DNA from: Dyella sp. SG609
GTDB lineage: Bacteria > Pseudomonadota > Gammaproteobacteria > Xanthomonadales > Rhodanobacteraceae
DNA length: 64,000 nt
Reading direction: 5' to 3'
NCBI RefSeq assembly: GCF_012275375.1
Contig: NZ_JAAZQJ010000003.1
Span: 62,001 to 126,000, forward strand
In this document: positions 52,355 to 63,165 of the stretch, one piece after another
Numbering within the stretch: position 1 is the first letter of the stretch
Layout of the letters: each line of letters starts with the position of its first letter
Notes under the pieces: model-generated
The model's input: only the letters and a program-made list of their open reading frames with translations
What the model was told of the DNA's origin: nothing
Database searches by the model: none
Position numbers and translations under genes: made by a program

Positions 52355-53238
52355 CGTACGGGTCCTTGTTCAACCATGCGCTGCAGGTACTGGCCATAGC
52401 CGGTCTTGGCCAGCGGAGCGGCCAGGCGCAGCACCTGCTCGGCGTCGATCCAGCCATTGATGAAGGCGATCTCCTCCGGGCAGCAGACCTTCAGGCCTTG
52501 CCGGTTCTCGATCGTCTGGATGTAGTTGCCGGCTTCGGCCAGCGAATCGTGCGTGCCGGTGTCCAGCCAGGCGAAGCCGCGGCCGAGCTGTTCCAGGTGC
52601 AGCGAGTCGTCTTCCAGATAGCGGCGATTGAGGTCGGTGATTTCCAGCTCGCCGCGCGGCGAGGGCTTCAGCTCCGCCGCGTAGTCGCAGGCGCGGTGGT
52701 CGTAGAAGTACAGGCCGGTGACCGCGTAGTGCGACTTCGGCTTGGCGGGCTTTTCTTCCAGGCCGATGACGCGGCCGGTGTCGTCGAATTCCGCCACGCC
52801 GTAGCGCTCCGGATCGCGCACCCAGTAGCCGAATACCGTGGCGCCGTGCGCGCGCTGCGAGGCGCGGCGCAGCCGTTCGGTAAGGCCGTGGCCGTAGAAG
52901 ATGTTGTCGCCCAGCACCAGGCAGCTCGGCTCGTTGCCGACGAAATCGCGGCCGATGATGTAGGCCTGGGCCAGACCGTCCGGCGAGGGCTGCGCGGCGT
53001 ACTCGATGCTGATGCCCCACTGCGAGCCGTCGCCGAGCAGGGTGCGGAACAGATGCTGTTCGTGCGGCGTGTTGATCATCAGGATCTGCCGCACGCCGGC
53101 GAGCATCAGCGTCGCCAGCGGGTAGTACACCATCGGCTTGTCGTACACCGGCAGCAGCTGCTTGCTCACTGCCTGCGTGATCGGATACAGCCGCGTGCCG
53201 GAACCGCCGGCGAGGATGATGCCTTTCTGCGTAGTCAT
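52351..53238 (-). CDS. rmlA: glucose-1-phosphate thymidylyltransferase
   Basis: 295 residues from the ATG at 53238, overlapping the rmlB stop (ATGA). The nucleotide-binding [66 protein letters not shown] and [12 protein letters not shown] are all canonical. It makes dTDP-glucose, the first committed step of dTDP-L-rhamnose. Confidence 0.97.
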   Translation of the reverse strand: MTTQKGIILAGGSGTRLYPITQAVSKQLLPVYDKPMVYYPLATLMLAGVRQILMINTPHEQHLFRTLLGDGSQWGISIEYAAQPSPDGLAQAYIIGRDFVGNEPSCLVLGDNIFYGHGLTERLRRASQRAHGATVFGYWVRDPERYGVAEFDDTGRVIGLEEKPAKPKSHYAVTGLYFYDHRACDYAAELKPSPRGELEITDLNRRYLEDDSLHLEQLGRGFAWLDTGTHDSLAEAGNYIQTIENRQGLKVCCPEEIAFINGWIDAEQVLRLAAPLAKTGYGQYLQRMVEQGPVR

Positions 53239-54305
53239 GTGCCCAGACGCTCCATTCGGTAGCTGCCGTCGAGTACTCGCTGTACCCACGGCTGATTGTC
53301 CAGGTACCAGCGCACCGTTGCCGCGATGCCGCTCTCGAAAGTCTCCTGCGGGCGCCAGCCGAGTTCGCGCTGCAGCTTGGAGGAGTCGATGGCGTAGCGG
53401 CGATCGTGGCCGGGACGATCCTTCACGAACGTGATGAGGGATTCACGCGGCTTGCCGCCGGGCAGCGCGCCGTGCTGGTCGAGCAGGCCGCAGATGGTGC
53501 GCACCACCGTGATGTTTTCGCGCTCGGCATTGCCGCCTACGTTGTACGTTTCACCCACGCGGCCGCGCGCCAGCACGGCGCGGATGGCGCGGCAGTGGTC
53601 GCCCACGTGCAGCCAGTCGCGGATGTTGCGGCCGTCGCCGTAGACCGGCAGCGCTTCGCCGGCCAGCGCCTTCTGCACGATCAGCGGGATCAGCTTCTCG
53701 GGAAACTGGAACGGGCCGTAGTTGTTCGAGCAGTTGGTGGTGAGCGTGGGCAGCCCATAGGTGTGGTGGAACGCGCGCACCAGGTGATCGGACGCGGCCT
53801 TCGACGCGGAGTACGGCGAGTTCGGCGCATACGGCGTGGTTTCGGTGAAGGCGCCTTCGGCGCCGAGCGAGCCGTACACCTCGTCGGTCGACACATGCAG
53901 GAAGCGGAACGCGTCACGCGCTTCGCCTTCCAGCGACAGCCAGTAATTGCGCGCGCTTTCGAGCAGGCCCAGCGTACCCACCACATTGGTTTCGACGAAG
54001 GCGGCGGGGCCGTCGATGGAACGGTCCACATGCGATTCGGCGGCGAAGTTCACCACCGCCTGGGGACGATGCCCGGCGAGCAGGCCGGCGATCAGTTCGC
54101 GGTCGCCGATATCGCCCTGGACGAACACGTGCTTCGGATTCGACTTGACCGAGGCCAATGTGTCGAGATTGCCGGCGTAGGTGAGCTTGTCGAGATTGAT
54201 GACGGTGTGGCCATCGGCCAAGGCTTGCAGTACGAAGTTGGCACCGATGAAGCCGGCTCCGCCGGTGACCAGGATCGTGACGGGCATTTCCGAATGGCTG
54301 CTCAT
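53235..54305 (-). CDS. rmlB: dTDP-glucose 4,6-dehydratase
   Basis: 356 residues. Extended [67 protein letters not shown] (YxxxK), [15 protein letters not shown], and [14 protein letters not shown]. It is the first gene of the rmlBACD-manC operon. ATG 54305 has GGACGG upstream; a second ATG six codons in is an alternative. The promoter lies in the 196-bp gap shared with metB. Confidence 0.97.
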   Translation of the reverse strand: MSSHSEMPVTILVTGGAGFIGANFVLQALADGHTVINLDKLTYAGNLDTLASVKSNPKHVFVQGDIGDRELIAGLLAGHRPQAVVNFAAESHVDRSIDGPAAFVETNVVGTLGLLESARNYWLSLEGEARDAFRFLHVSTDEVYGSLGAEGAFTETTPYAPNSPYSASKAASDHLVRAFHHTYGLPTLTTNCSNNYGPFQFPEKLIPLIVQKALAGEALPVYGDGRNIRDWLHVGDHCRAIRAVLARGRVGETYNVGGNAERENITVVRTICGLLDQHGALPGGKPRESLITFVKDRPGHDRRYAIDSSKLQRELGWRPQETFESGIAATVRWYLDNQPWVQRVLDGSYRMERLGT

Positions 54306-54501
54306 TTAATCCGTCCAAATTAGGGGAATGGGCAGCGTGGGGGCGCCGGCCAACCACGCATTCTACCCGACGCTAAAGTCCTTATTTCAACGGCTAATGA
54401 ACCCGGGGCGCGATGGCGCCAAGGGCGGCCCTGGGGCTGCGGCGGGGCCTTGCGGTATTATGGTTCATTAACTACTCGATCTCGGAAACGGAGCAGTCCA
54501 G

Positions 54502-55669
54502 ATGGGCAAGAGCGATAACGCGGCGCGCGAAGCAGGTCTTGGCACGCTGGCCATTCACGCTGGGCAGTCTCCCGATCCGTCGACGGGGGCGATCATGCCG
54601 CCGATCTATGCGACGTCCACCTACGTGCAGGAAAGCCCTGGCCATCACCAGGGCTACGAGTATTCGCGCACGCAGAACCCGACGCGCATGGCCTACGAGC
54701 GCTGCGTGGCGGGCCTGGAAGCCGGCGTCGCCGGTTTCGCCTTCGCCTCCGGCCTGGCCGCCGCGGCCACCGTGCTGGACCTGCTCGACGCGGGCAGCCA
54801 CGTGATCGCCATGGACGATCTCTACGGCGGCAGCTACCGCCTGTTCGAACGCGTGCGCCGCCGTTCGGCCGGCCTGGATTTCACCTTTCTCGATCTGAAC
54901 GACGAAGCCGCGCTGGCGCAGGCGGTGCACGCCGAAACGCGCATGATCTGGATCGAGACGCCGACCAATCCGCTGCTCAAGCTGGTGGATATCGCCAAGG
55001 TCGTGGCGTTCGCGCGCAAGCACAAGCTGCTGGTGGTGGTGGACAACACCTTCTGCTCGCCGATGCTGCAGCGTCCGCTGACCATGGGCGCGGACCTGGT
55101 GCTGCATTCGGCCACCAAGTATCTCAATGGCCACTCGGACATGGTCGGCGGCGTGGTCGTCGCGGCCAACGAGGAGCTCGCGCAGAAGATGGCCTTCGTG
55201 CAGAACTCCGTCGGCGCGGTGCAGGGTCCGTTCGACAGCTTCCTGGCGCTGCGCGGCCTGAAGACGCTGCACCTGCGCATGCGCGAACACAATGCCAACG
55301 CGCTGGCGCTGGCGCAGTGGCTGCAGCAGCGGCCGGAAGTGGAAAAAGTGATCTATCCGGGCCTGCCCAGCCATCCGCAGCACGAGCTGGCCAAGAAGCA
55401 GATGCAGGGCTTCGGCGGCATGATCAGTTTCTACATCAAGGGCGGCCTGGATGCGGCGCGCCGCTTCTGCGAGCGCACGCATTACTTCGCGCTGGCCGAG
55501 TCGCTGGGCGGCGTCGAGAGCCTGGTCAACCATCCGGCGATCATGACGCACGCCTCGGTGCCCGCCGACGTGCGCGCGCGCCTGGGCATCACCGACAACC
55601 TGGTGCGCCTGAGCGTGGGGGTGGAAGACCTGGCCGACCTGCAGGCCGATCTCGCCCAGGCCCTGGCCC

Positions 55670-55677
<8 letters not shown>
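54502..55677 (+). CDS. metB: cystathionine gamma-lyase/synthase (PLP, MetB/MetC family)
   Basis: 391 residues. Motifs: GTLAIHAGQSPDPSTGAIMP, YEYSRTQNPTR, FASGLAAAATVLDLL, MDDLYGGSYRLF, IETPTNPLLKLVDI, and the PLP Lys206 in LHSATKYLNGHSDMVGG, then ESLGGVESLVNHPA. Lyase and synthase functions cannot be separated by eye. With cbs in the window, a gamma-lyase role in reverse transsulfuration is plausible. metB is one border of the variable LPS locus in Xanthomonas. It overlaps rmd by 8 bp, so it is co-transcribed with the sugar genes. Confidence 0.9.
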
Positions 55678-57573
<1,896 letters not shown>

Positions 57574-57592
57574 TCCTGATTCACGTGCACAA

Positions 57593-57619
57593 AAAAAGGG
57601 CTCCATCGGAGCCCTTTTT
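57593..57619. terminator. bidirectional intrinsic terminator, gmd / glycosyltransferase
   Basis: GGGCTCC, loop ATC, GGAGCCC with A-run before and T-run after, between convergent genes. Confidence 0.93.
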
Positions 57620-57640
57620 CTTTGGCCGCCGTGGCCCCGG

Positions 57641-58762
57641 TCAGGCGCCGGCGATTTCCGCCAGCCGCCGCCGATAGCTCATGCCCACCCGGCGATAGCC
57701 GACCTTCTCGCGCACCATCAGGCTGGCCTTGCGGCCCAGTTCGCGGCCCAGCGCATGGTCGTCCACCAGCTGGCGCATATAGTCCGCCGCCTGCTCGACG
57801 TTCGCGTCGGCCCACACCTGGCCTTCGTGCTTCGGATACTCGCCGTCCTTCACCGGAATCAGCGTGTAGTCCACCAGCATCGCCGACGTGGCATCCATGA
57901 AGTCCATGTTGCCGGAGTAGCCCGTGGCGATCAGCGGCTTGCCCAGGTACATCGCTTCGGCTAGGCCGCGGCCGAAACCTTCCGAGCGGTGCAGCGAGAC
58001 GAAACTGTCGCAGCAGCGGATCAGGTTCTTCACTTCGTTGTCGGTAACGGTGCGGTCGATCAGCACCACGCGATCGCGCAGCGGCTTGATCTCTTCCTTC
58101 AGCTTTGCCAGCCCTGCCGGGTTCACTTCGCTGCCGTTGAGCTTGATCACCAGGCAGCAGTCGGCGTGCGGACGGCTGGCCACCAGCTGCTGGAACGCGC
58201 GCACCACGGCTTCCGGGTTCTTGCGCGTGGCGTAGGAGCGGAAGTCGAAGAAGAACACGAAGGCGTATGCGCTTTCCGGAATGCCGAAGTAGCGGCGGTC
58301 CAGGAAGCTGCTCAGGTCCACTTCGCAGCTCACCGGCAGGTGGCGCAACGGCTTGCTGAGGCGGCCTTCGAGGGAGTCGGCGATGAACTTCGACGGCGCC
58401 CACACTTCGTCGAAGCGTTCCAGCTCGGCGATCCATTCGTCCGGGAAGTTCGACAGCTCCCAATTCGGATAGATGATGTTGTACGCCGATTCGAACGCGC
58501 GCATGTCCAGCGTGGCGAGCGACTGTTCGACTTCGTTGGCGTTGAGGTGGAACACGTTCACCTGGCCGAGCCGGTCGGTGAGGGCCGGGCCGAATTCGAC
58601 CGCGGCGGCCGGGTCCGGCACGTTCATGCGGTACACGTCGAGCAGGCCGGGGCGCACCGCCACCGAACGCAGCGCGCGGTACGAGCAGCGCAGGCTTTCG
58701 CCGCAGCCGATGGGTGCGTAGGGATGGCCGACGAGGACGAGTGGTTGGGTCATGGCGCTCAT
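57641..58762 (-). CDS. glycosyltransferase family 4 (O-antigen)
   Basis: 373 residues from the ATG at 58762, which overlaps the stop of the large upstream gene (ATGA). GT-B fold: N-terminal LVLVGHPYAPIGCGESLRCS, NIIYPNWELSNFPDEWIAEL, VWAPSKFIADSLEG. The donor domain has FFDFRSYATRKNPEAVVRAF, LVIKLNGSE, and SFVSLHRSEGFGRGLAEAMY (family-4 EX7E-type motif). It presumably adds a mannose/rhamnose unit using GDP- or dTDP-sugars made nearby. Such fused or coupled partners of WbsX proteins are common in ABC-dependent O-antigen loci. Confidence 0.9.
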   Translation of the reverse strand: MSAMTQPLVLVGHPYAPIGCGESLRCSYRALRSVAVRPGLLDVYRMNVPDPAAAVEFGPALTDRLGQVNVFHLNANEVEQSLATLDMRAFESAYNIIYPNWELSNFPDEWIAELERFDEVWAPSKFIADSLEGRLSKPLRHLPVSCEVDLSSFLDRRYFGIPESAYAFVFFFDFRSYATRKNPEAVVRAFQQLVASRPHADCCLVIKLNGSEVNPAGLAKLKEEIKPLRDRVVLIDRTVTDNEVKNLIRCCDSFVSLHRSEGFGRGLAEAMYLGKPLIATGYSGNMDFMDATSAMLVDYTLIPVKDGEYPKHEGQVWADANVEQAADYMRQLVDDHALGRELGRKASLMVREKVGYRRVGMSYRRRLAEIAGA

Positions 58763-61700
58763 CCCAGCGAGTACTTGTTGTGGCGGGCCAGCTTGTCGGC
58801 ATCCAGCGCGTTGGCGTGCGCCTGCAGGAAGCTGTGGCCGAAGCGGCGGTCCGGTTCGAGATAGGCGCCTTCGGCCCATTCGTTCCAGGCATTGATGAAG
58901 ACGATGCGCTCGTCGCCGCTGAACTGCTGCTTGGTGCGCTCCACCGTGGTTTCCAGCCAGGCCTGGAACGCGCCCGGGGTGGCCGCGTCGAAGCAGTAGC
59001 TGTTGTGCTGGCGGCGCGCGGTGTTGTCCCAGCCGGGCATCACGCCCATGAAGCGCTTGTACGGCGGCAGCTCGCGCGTGGCGTACTTCACCGCGATGTC
59101 GCGGTAGTCGGCCACGGCGCCCTGGAAATCCGGATTGAGCTGCTGACCCGGCAGCGCGATCGGCTCGGCCATGCCCTGCGGCGGGAATTCCACCGAGGCA
59201 TCGCAGCCGAACTGCTCGGGCGTGGCGCCGGAGGTAGCCAGCTCGAACGATTCGACCTGGGCGATGTAGATCTCGCCGATGCCTTCCTTGCGGCACACCT
59301 CGCGCCACAGCGAGGCGGTGCGCGCGAAATCCGGGAACAGCGTGGTGCGGTAGACCAGGATCAGCGGCTTGCCGTGGATGCGGATGTAGTTGGACTGGCG
59401 GAAGTAGCGCATCAGGTCGTGGATGACCGCCAGGTCGTCCTCGTCCGAATGCTTCTGCGCCATCAGCAGCTCGTGTTCTTGCCCATCCCAGCGGCGCGTC
59501 CAGTTCTCGTTGGCCCAGCACAGGCAGAACGGGAAGTCCGGCTTGGAAGTGGCCAGCATCTGCTCGATCGGGCGCTCCAGCAGGCGGTGGCCGGCGAACC
59601 AGTAGTAGTAGAAGCAGAAGCCGCCGATGCCGTAGCGGCGGGCGAGTTCCGCCTGCTTCTCCAGCACTTCGGGCAGGCGCAGGTCGTAGTAGCCCAGGTC
59701 CGCCGGCATGCGCGGCTGGTAGTGGCCGACGTAGTTGGGCTGGGCCTTGCTGACGTTGGTCCATTCGGTGAAGCCGCGGCCCCACCACAGGTCGTTCTCG
59801 GGAATCGGATGGAACTGCGGCAGGTAGAACGCGATGGTGCGCACGGTGTCGAGCGCGTCCAGCTGTTCGCGCCAGCGCGAGGTGAAGGTGTCGAGGTTTT
59901 GCGCGATGCAGTTGAGCTTGTACTCGCTGGGCAGCGCTTCCGAAGTGAGGCTCAGGTGATGCAGCACGGTGGCCTGGCCGCAGTAGACGATGCGCTTGCC
60001 GGCGGCGCGCAGGCGCATGCACAGGTCGGAGTCCTCGCAGTAGGCCGGCGCGTAGCGCTCGTCGAAGCCGCCCATGACCTGGAACTCGGCCTGGCGCACC
60101 AGCAGGCAGGCGCCGCTGCAGTAGTCCACGTCGCGGTTGTAGCAGTAGCGCGGCAGGTCGGGCTGGTCATTGAGGCCGACCAGTTCGGCGGTGCCGTCGC
60201 GGTGCCAGCGCGTGCCGGCTTCCTGCAGCCAGCCGCTGGGATACACGATGCGCGGACCGGCCGCGCCCACCGTGGCGTCGCCGTCGATGCAGTCGACCAG
60301 GGCCTTCAGCCAGCCCGGCGTGACCTGCACGTCGTTGTTGAGGAACAGCAGGTATTTGCCGCGGGCTTCCCTGGCGGCGGTGTTGCAGTTGCGCAGGAAG
60401 CCGAGATTGGCCGGCTGGTTGACCACGCGCAGGTTGGCGATGGTGGCCAGCACCTGGGCGGTGTCGTCGGTGGAGGCGTCGTTGGCCACCAGCACTTCGA
60501 AATCCGGATCGCCCGGGCGCTGCGCGGCGGCGATCGACGCCAGGCATTCCAGCGTGGTGATCAGATGGTTGTAGGCCGGCACCAGGATGGTCACGGTCGG
60601 CTGCGCCGCGGCGAGCGGCAGTTTCACCTTGGCCGCGGCGGCGTCGGCGGAGAGGCGCGAGAAATCGAGCAGCGGGAACGAGGCCGGCTGGCGCCTGGCG
60701 CGCAGCGCCTGGGTGCTGTCGGCGATGCGCTGCTTCACCGCGCCGTAGTCGGCCCACTCGCGCACGCCGTCGGCCTGCCACAGCGTGCCGGAGCTCTGCA
60801 TCGGGCTGGGCGCCTGGTACGCCGGCGGGGCGACGGTGAAGCTCGGGCTGGGCGCGTGCGTGCCCTGGTAGGCGCGCCAGCGGCGGTAAGCCGCGGTATG
60901 GCTGAGCAGCGGGCCGAAGGCGCGGAACAGCGCGTTCTTGATCGCCAGCTTGGTGCCCATGCCGATGGGCAGGCGGCGGTAGACGGTCTTGACGGTGGCG
61001 ACGGTGCGCTGGCGCAGCCGGGTTTTCAGAGAGCTCATTTTCGTCCTGCCGCTCCGCAGAGGAGCGGTCAATTTCCAACTGTGCGACTGGCGCATGACCG
61101 CCAGTTCGTCCGTGAGTGCCTGGCGCTGCTGCTCGGCTTGTCCGAGTTCGCCGCGCAGGCGTTCCTGCTCGGCGCGGACGCGGTCGTGCTCCTGGCGGAA
61201 GCGGTCCAGTTCCGTGCGCAGGCGTTCGTGCTCGACGCGTGCTTCGTTCTTCGCTTCGTGCTTGGCGGCCTGCTTGACGGCTTCGATGTCGATCGCCGGG
61301 GGCGGAGCGGGCTGTACCGCGGCCGGCGGCGGGGCTTCGGCGGAAGCATCCAGCCGTTCGATCAGTTCGCTGATCGCGGTGCGCAGTTCCGCCGATTCGG
61401 CCAGCGTCGCCTGCGCCGACGAATGGCCGGCCAGCAGGCCGCCGACGTCGGGCGCCACGGACATCACGTGCGACTGGTAATCGGCCAGCTCCAGCACTCC
61501 GGTGTACTGGCCCTGCACTTCGGCGATCAGCGCGGCTTCCAGGTCCAGGTAGGTCTGGATATGCGTGGACGTCAGCACGTAGCCGTGCTTGCGGAAGGTT
61601 TCGCGGATCAGCGTGGCGGTATGCAGCATCTGGCGGTCGGCGGGAACCGCCACGCCCAGCAAGGTGCCGAAGGTGAGCTTGAGCGCGCGGAAGCCGAGAT

Positions 61701-63165
61701 AGCCGACGGTGAGCGGCGCGTGGAAATGCCATTCCAGGTCGAAGAAGCGCGCCTCGCCGTCATGCCCGACGATGAGGTTGTCGGGCATGGCGTCGAACAG
61801 CTGCGCCGGTACCGGCGTATCGATCGCCAGTTCCTCCGCCTTGGGCGAACCGGGCATGGCCTTGGCCAGTGCGCGCAGCCACAGGCCGAACCAGTCCGAT
61901 ACATCCTGCAGGCTCCAGCCCGGGATCACCACGATCTGCTCGAAGCGCTCGCTCCAGTGCTGGCCGGCGAGATAGGTTTCTTCGGTGGCGTGGTTGAGCA
62001 GCAGGCGCGATTCGATCGCGGCCGAAGGAATCAGGCGTTCGCGCGACACGCGCACGCCGTCGCCGCTGCGCGTGAAGCGGCTGAGCTTCTTGTAGGCGGG
62101 GTGGCGCTGGGTGGAATACAGCTCCGCCAGCACGCCCGGCGCGAGCTGCTCGAACGTGGCCGAGGCCTGGCTCTTGCCGGCGATCACCAGGAACGAGTTG
62201 GCCATGTCGTCGAGCAGGCCGTTGCGCCCGAGCACGGCGAAGGCGCGGCTCATGGAGAACAGCGGCGAATAGCGGATCTGGCGGTCCTTGCGCGAGGCCT
62301 GGCCGGCCAGCGAGGCGGCGTCGAAGGCGTCGCCGGCCTGCAGCGCCGCCGGCAGGATCACATTGCCCGGCAGCTTGTAGTCGGGGAACGGCATGGCCAC
62401 TTCGCTGCGCGCATAGCCGGCGGCGGCGATGCGCCGCTGCAGCTCCTGCTTGCCGAAGGTGACCACGCCGTCGCGGCGGTAGCCGTCCTCGATGCCGGCC
62501 ATGGCGCGGCCGAGGTGGTCCTCGGGAATGCCGGCGAAATACTTCAGGCCCAGCTGGTTCTCGATCGCCACGATCAGCACGCCGTCGTCGCTGAGCAGCT
62601 GGTGCGCGCGGCGCAGCGTCTCGGCGATGGGATCCTCGCCGGCGGTGTACATGCGCGCGTATTCGAGCACGCCGATCAGGGTGACCACGTCGAACTTCGC
62701 GTCGGTCTCCAGCGCGTCGAAGCGGTCGTTCATCACCGTCACGCCGGGCAGGTCGCGGCAGCGCGAGGCGGCGATGGAGGCGCGGCGCGGGCTGCCTTCC
62801 AGCGCCAGCACCTGCGCACCGCATTCGCCCAGGTAGCGCGTGATGGCGCCGCAGCCGGCGCCGATCTCCAGCACGCGCGCGCCGGCGAACAGCTTGCCGA
62901 TCGGGCGCAGCAGGTTCGCGCGGTCGGCGCTCAGGTGATAGACCGACGGCCAGTCGATCTGGTGGCGCTCAAGCTCGGTGGAAAACAGCGATACGTCGCT
63001 GCTCGAGGCGATCGCATGGCGGATGCGCTGCTCGACTTCGTCGCCGTCGGAATAGGCGAAGGGCTTGGCCGGACGGGTGGCATGCGACCACACGCGGTGC
63101 TCGGCGTCGAGCACGTAGCCGGCGCTGCGCAGCGCCTCGGCAAGAGATGCGGCGGCAACGTTCAT
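58759..63165 (-). CDS. multidomain O-antigen protein: methyltransferase, kinase-like, coiled coil, GT2, WbsX
   Basis: 1468 residues. Residues ~94-205: SAM methyltransferase (ARVLEIGAGCGAITRYLGE, NDRFDAL, VVTLIGVLEYA). Residues ~370-560: a segment with FDAMPDNLIVGHDGEARFFD and LEWHF, resembling a kinase-like fold's D..N and D.E residues. Residues ~585-695: charged coiled coil, ending SWKLTAPLR. Residues ~857-1065: GT2 (VTILVPAYNHLITTLE, VANDASTDDT, FLNNDVQVTPGWL, GGFDERYAPAYCEDSDLC). Residues ~1109-1455: GH99-like WbsX domain (IAFYLPQFHPIPENDLWWG, GFTEWTNV, FCLCWANENWTRRWDG, INAWNEWAEGAYLEPD). The ATG overlaps the wzt stop. It probably extends and modifies the O-antigen on the cytoplasmic face. 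Confidence 0.9.
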   Translation of the reverse strand: MNVAAASLAEALRSAGYVLDAEHRVWSHATRPAKPFAYSDGDEVEQRIRHAIASSSDVSLFSTELERHQIDWPSVYHLSADRANLLRPIGKLFAGARVLEIGAGCGAITRYLGECGAQVLALEGSPRRASIAASRCRDLPGVTVMNDRFDALETDAKFDVVTLIGVLEYARMYTAGEDPIAETLRRAHQLLSDDGVLIVAIENQLGLKYFAGIPEDHLGRAMAGIEDGYRRDGVVTFGKQELQRRIAAAGYARSEVAMPFPDYKLPGNVILPAALQAGDAFDAASLAGQASRKDRQIRYSPLFSMSRAFAVLGRNGLLDDMANSFLVIAGKSQASATFEQLAPGVLAELYSTQRHPAYKKLSRFTRSGDGVRVSRERLIPSAAIESRLLLNHATEETYLAGQHWSERFEQIVVIPGWSLQDVSDWFGLWLRALAKAMPGSPKAEELAIDTPVPAQLFDAMPDNLIVGHDGEARFFDLEWHFHAPLTVGYLGFRALKLTFGTLLGVAVPADRQMLHTATLIRETFRKHGYVLTSTHIQTYLDLEAALIAEVQGQYTGVLELADYQSHVMSVAPDVGGLLAGHSSAQATLAESAELRTAISELIERLDASAEAPPPAAVQPAPPPAIDIEAVKQAAKHEAKNEARVEHERLRTELDRFRQEHDRVRAEQERLRGELGQAEQQRQALTDELAVMRQSHSWKLTAPLRSGRTKMSSLKTRLRQRTVATVKTVYRRLPIGMGTKLAIKNALFRAFGPLLSHTAAYRRWRAYQGTHAPSPSFTVAPPAYQAPSPMQSSGTLWQADGVREWADYGAVKQRIADSTQALRARRQPASFPLLDFSRLSADAAAAKVKLPLAAAQPTVTILVPAYNHLITTLECLASIAAAQRPGDPDFEVLVANDASTDDTAQVLATIANLRVVNQPANLGFLRNCNTAAREARGKYLLFLNNDVQVTPGWLKALVDCIDGDATVGAAGPRIVYPSGWLQEAGTRWHRDGTAELVGLNDQPDLPRYCYNRDVDYCSGACLLVRQAEFQVMGGFDERYAPAYCEDSDLCMRLRAAGKRIVYCGQATVLHHLSLTSEALPSEYKLNCIAQNLDTFTSRWREQLDALDTVRTIAFYLPQFHPIPENDLWWGRGFTEWTNVSKAQPNYVGHYQPRMPADLGYYDLRLPEVLEKQAELARRYGIGGFCFYYYWFAGHRLLERPIEQMLATSKPDFPFCLCWANENWTRRWDGQEHELLMAQKHSDEDDLAVIHDLMRYFRQSNYIRIHGKPLILVYRTTLFPDFARTASLWREVCRKEGIGEIYIAQVESFELATSGATPEQFGCDASVEFPPQGMAEPIALPGQQLNPDFQGAVADYRDIAVKYATRELPPYKRFMGVMPGWDNTARRQHNSYCFDAATPGAFQAWLETTVERTKQQFSGDERIVFINAWNEWAEGAYLEPDRRFGHSFLQAHANALDADKLARHNKYSLG

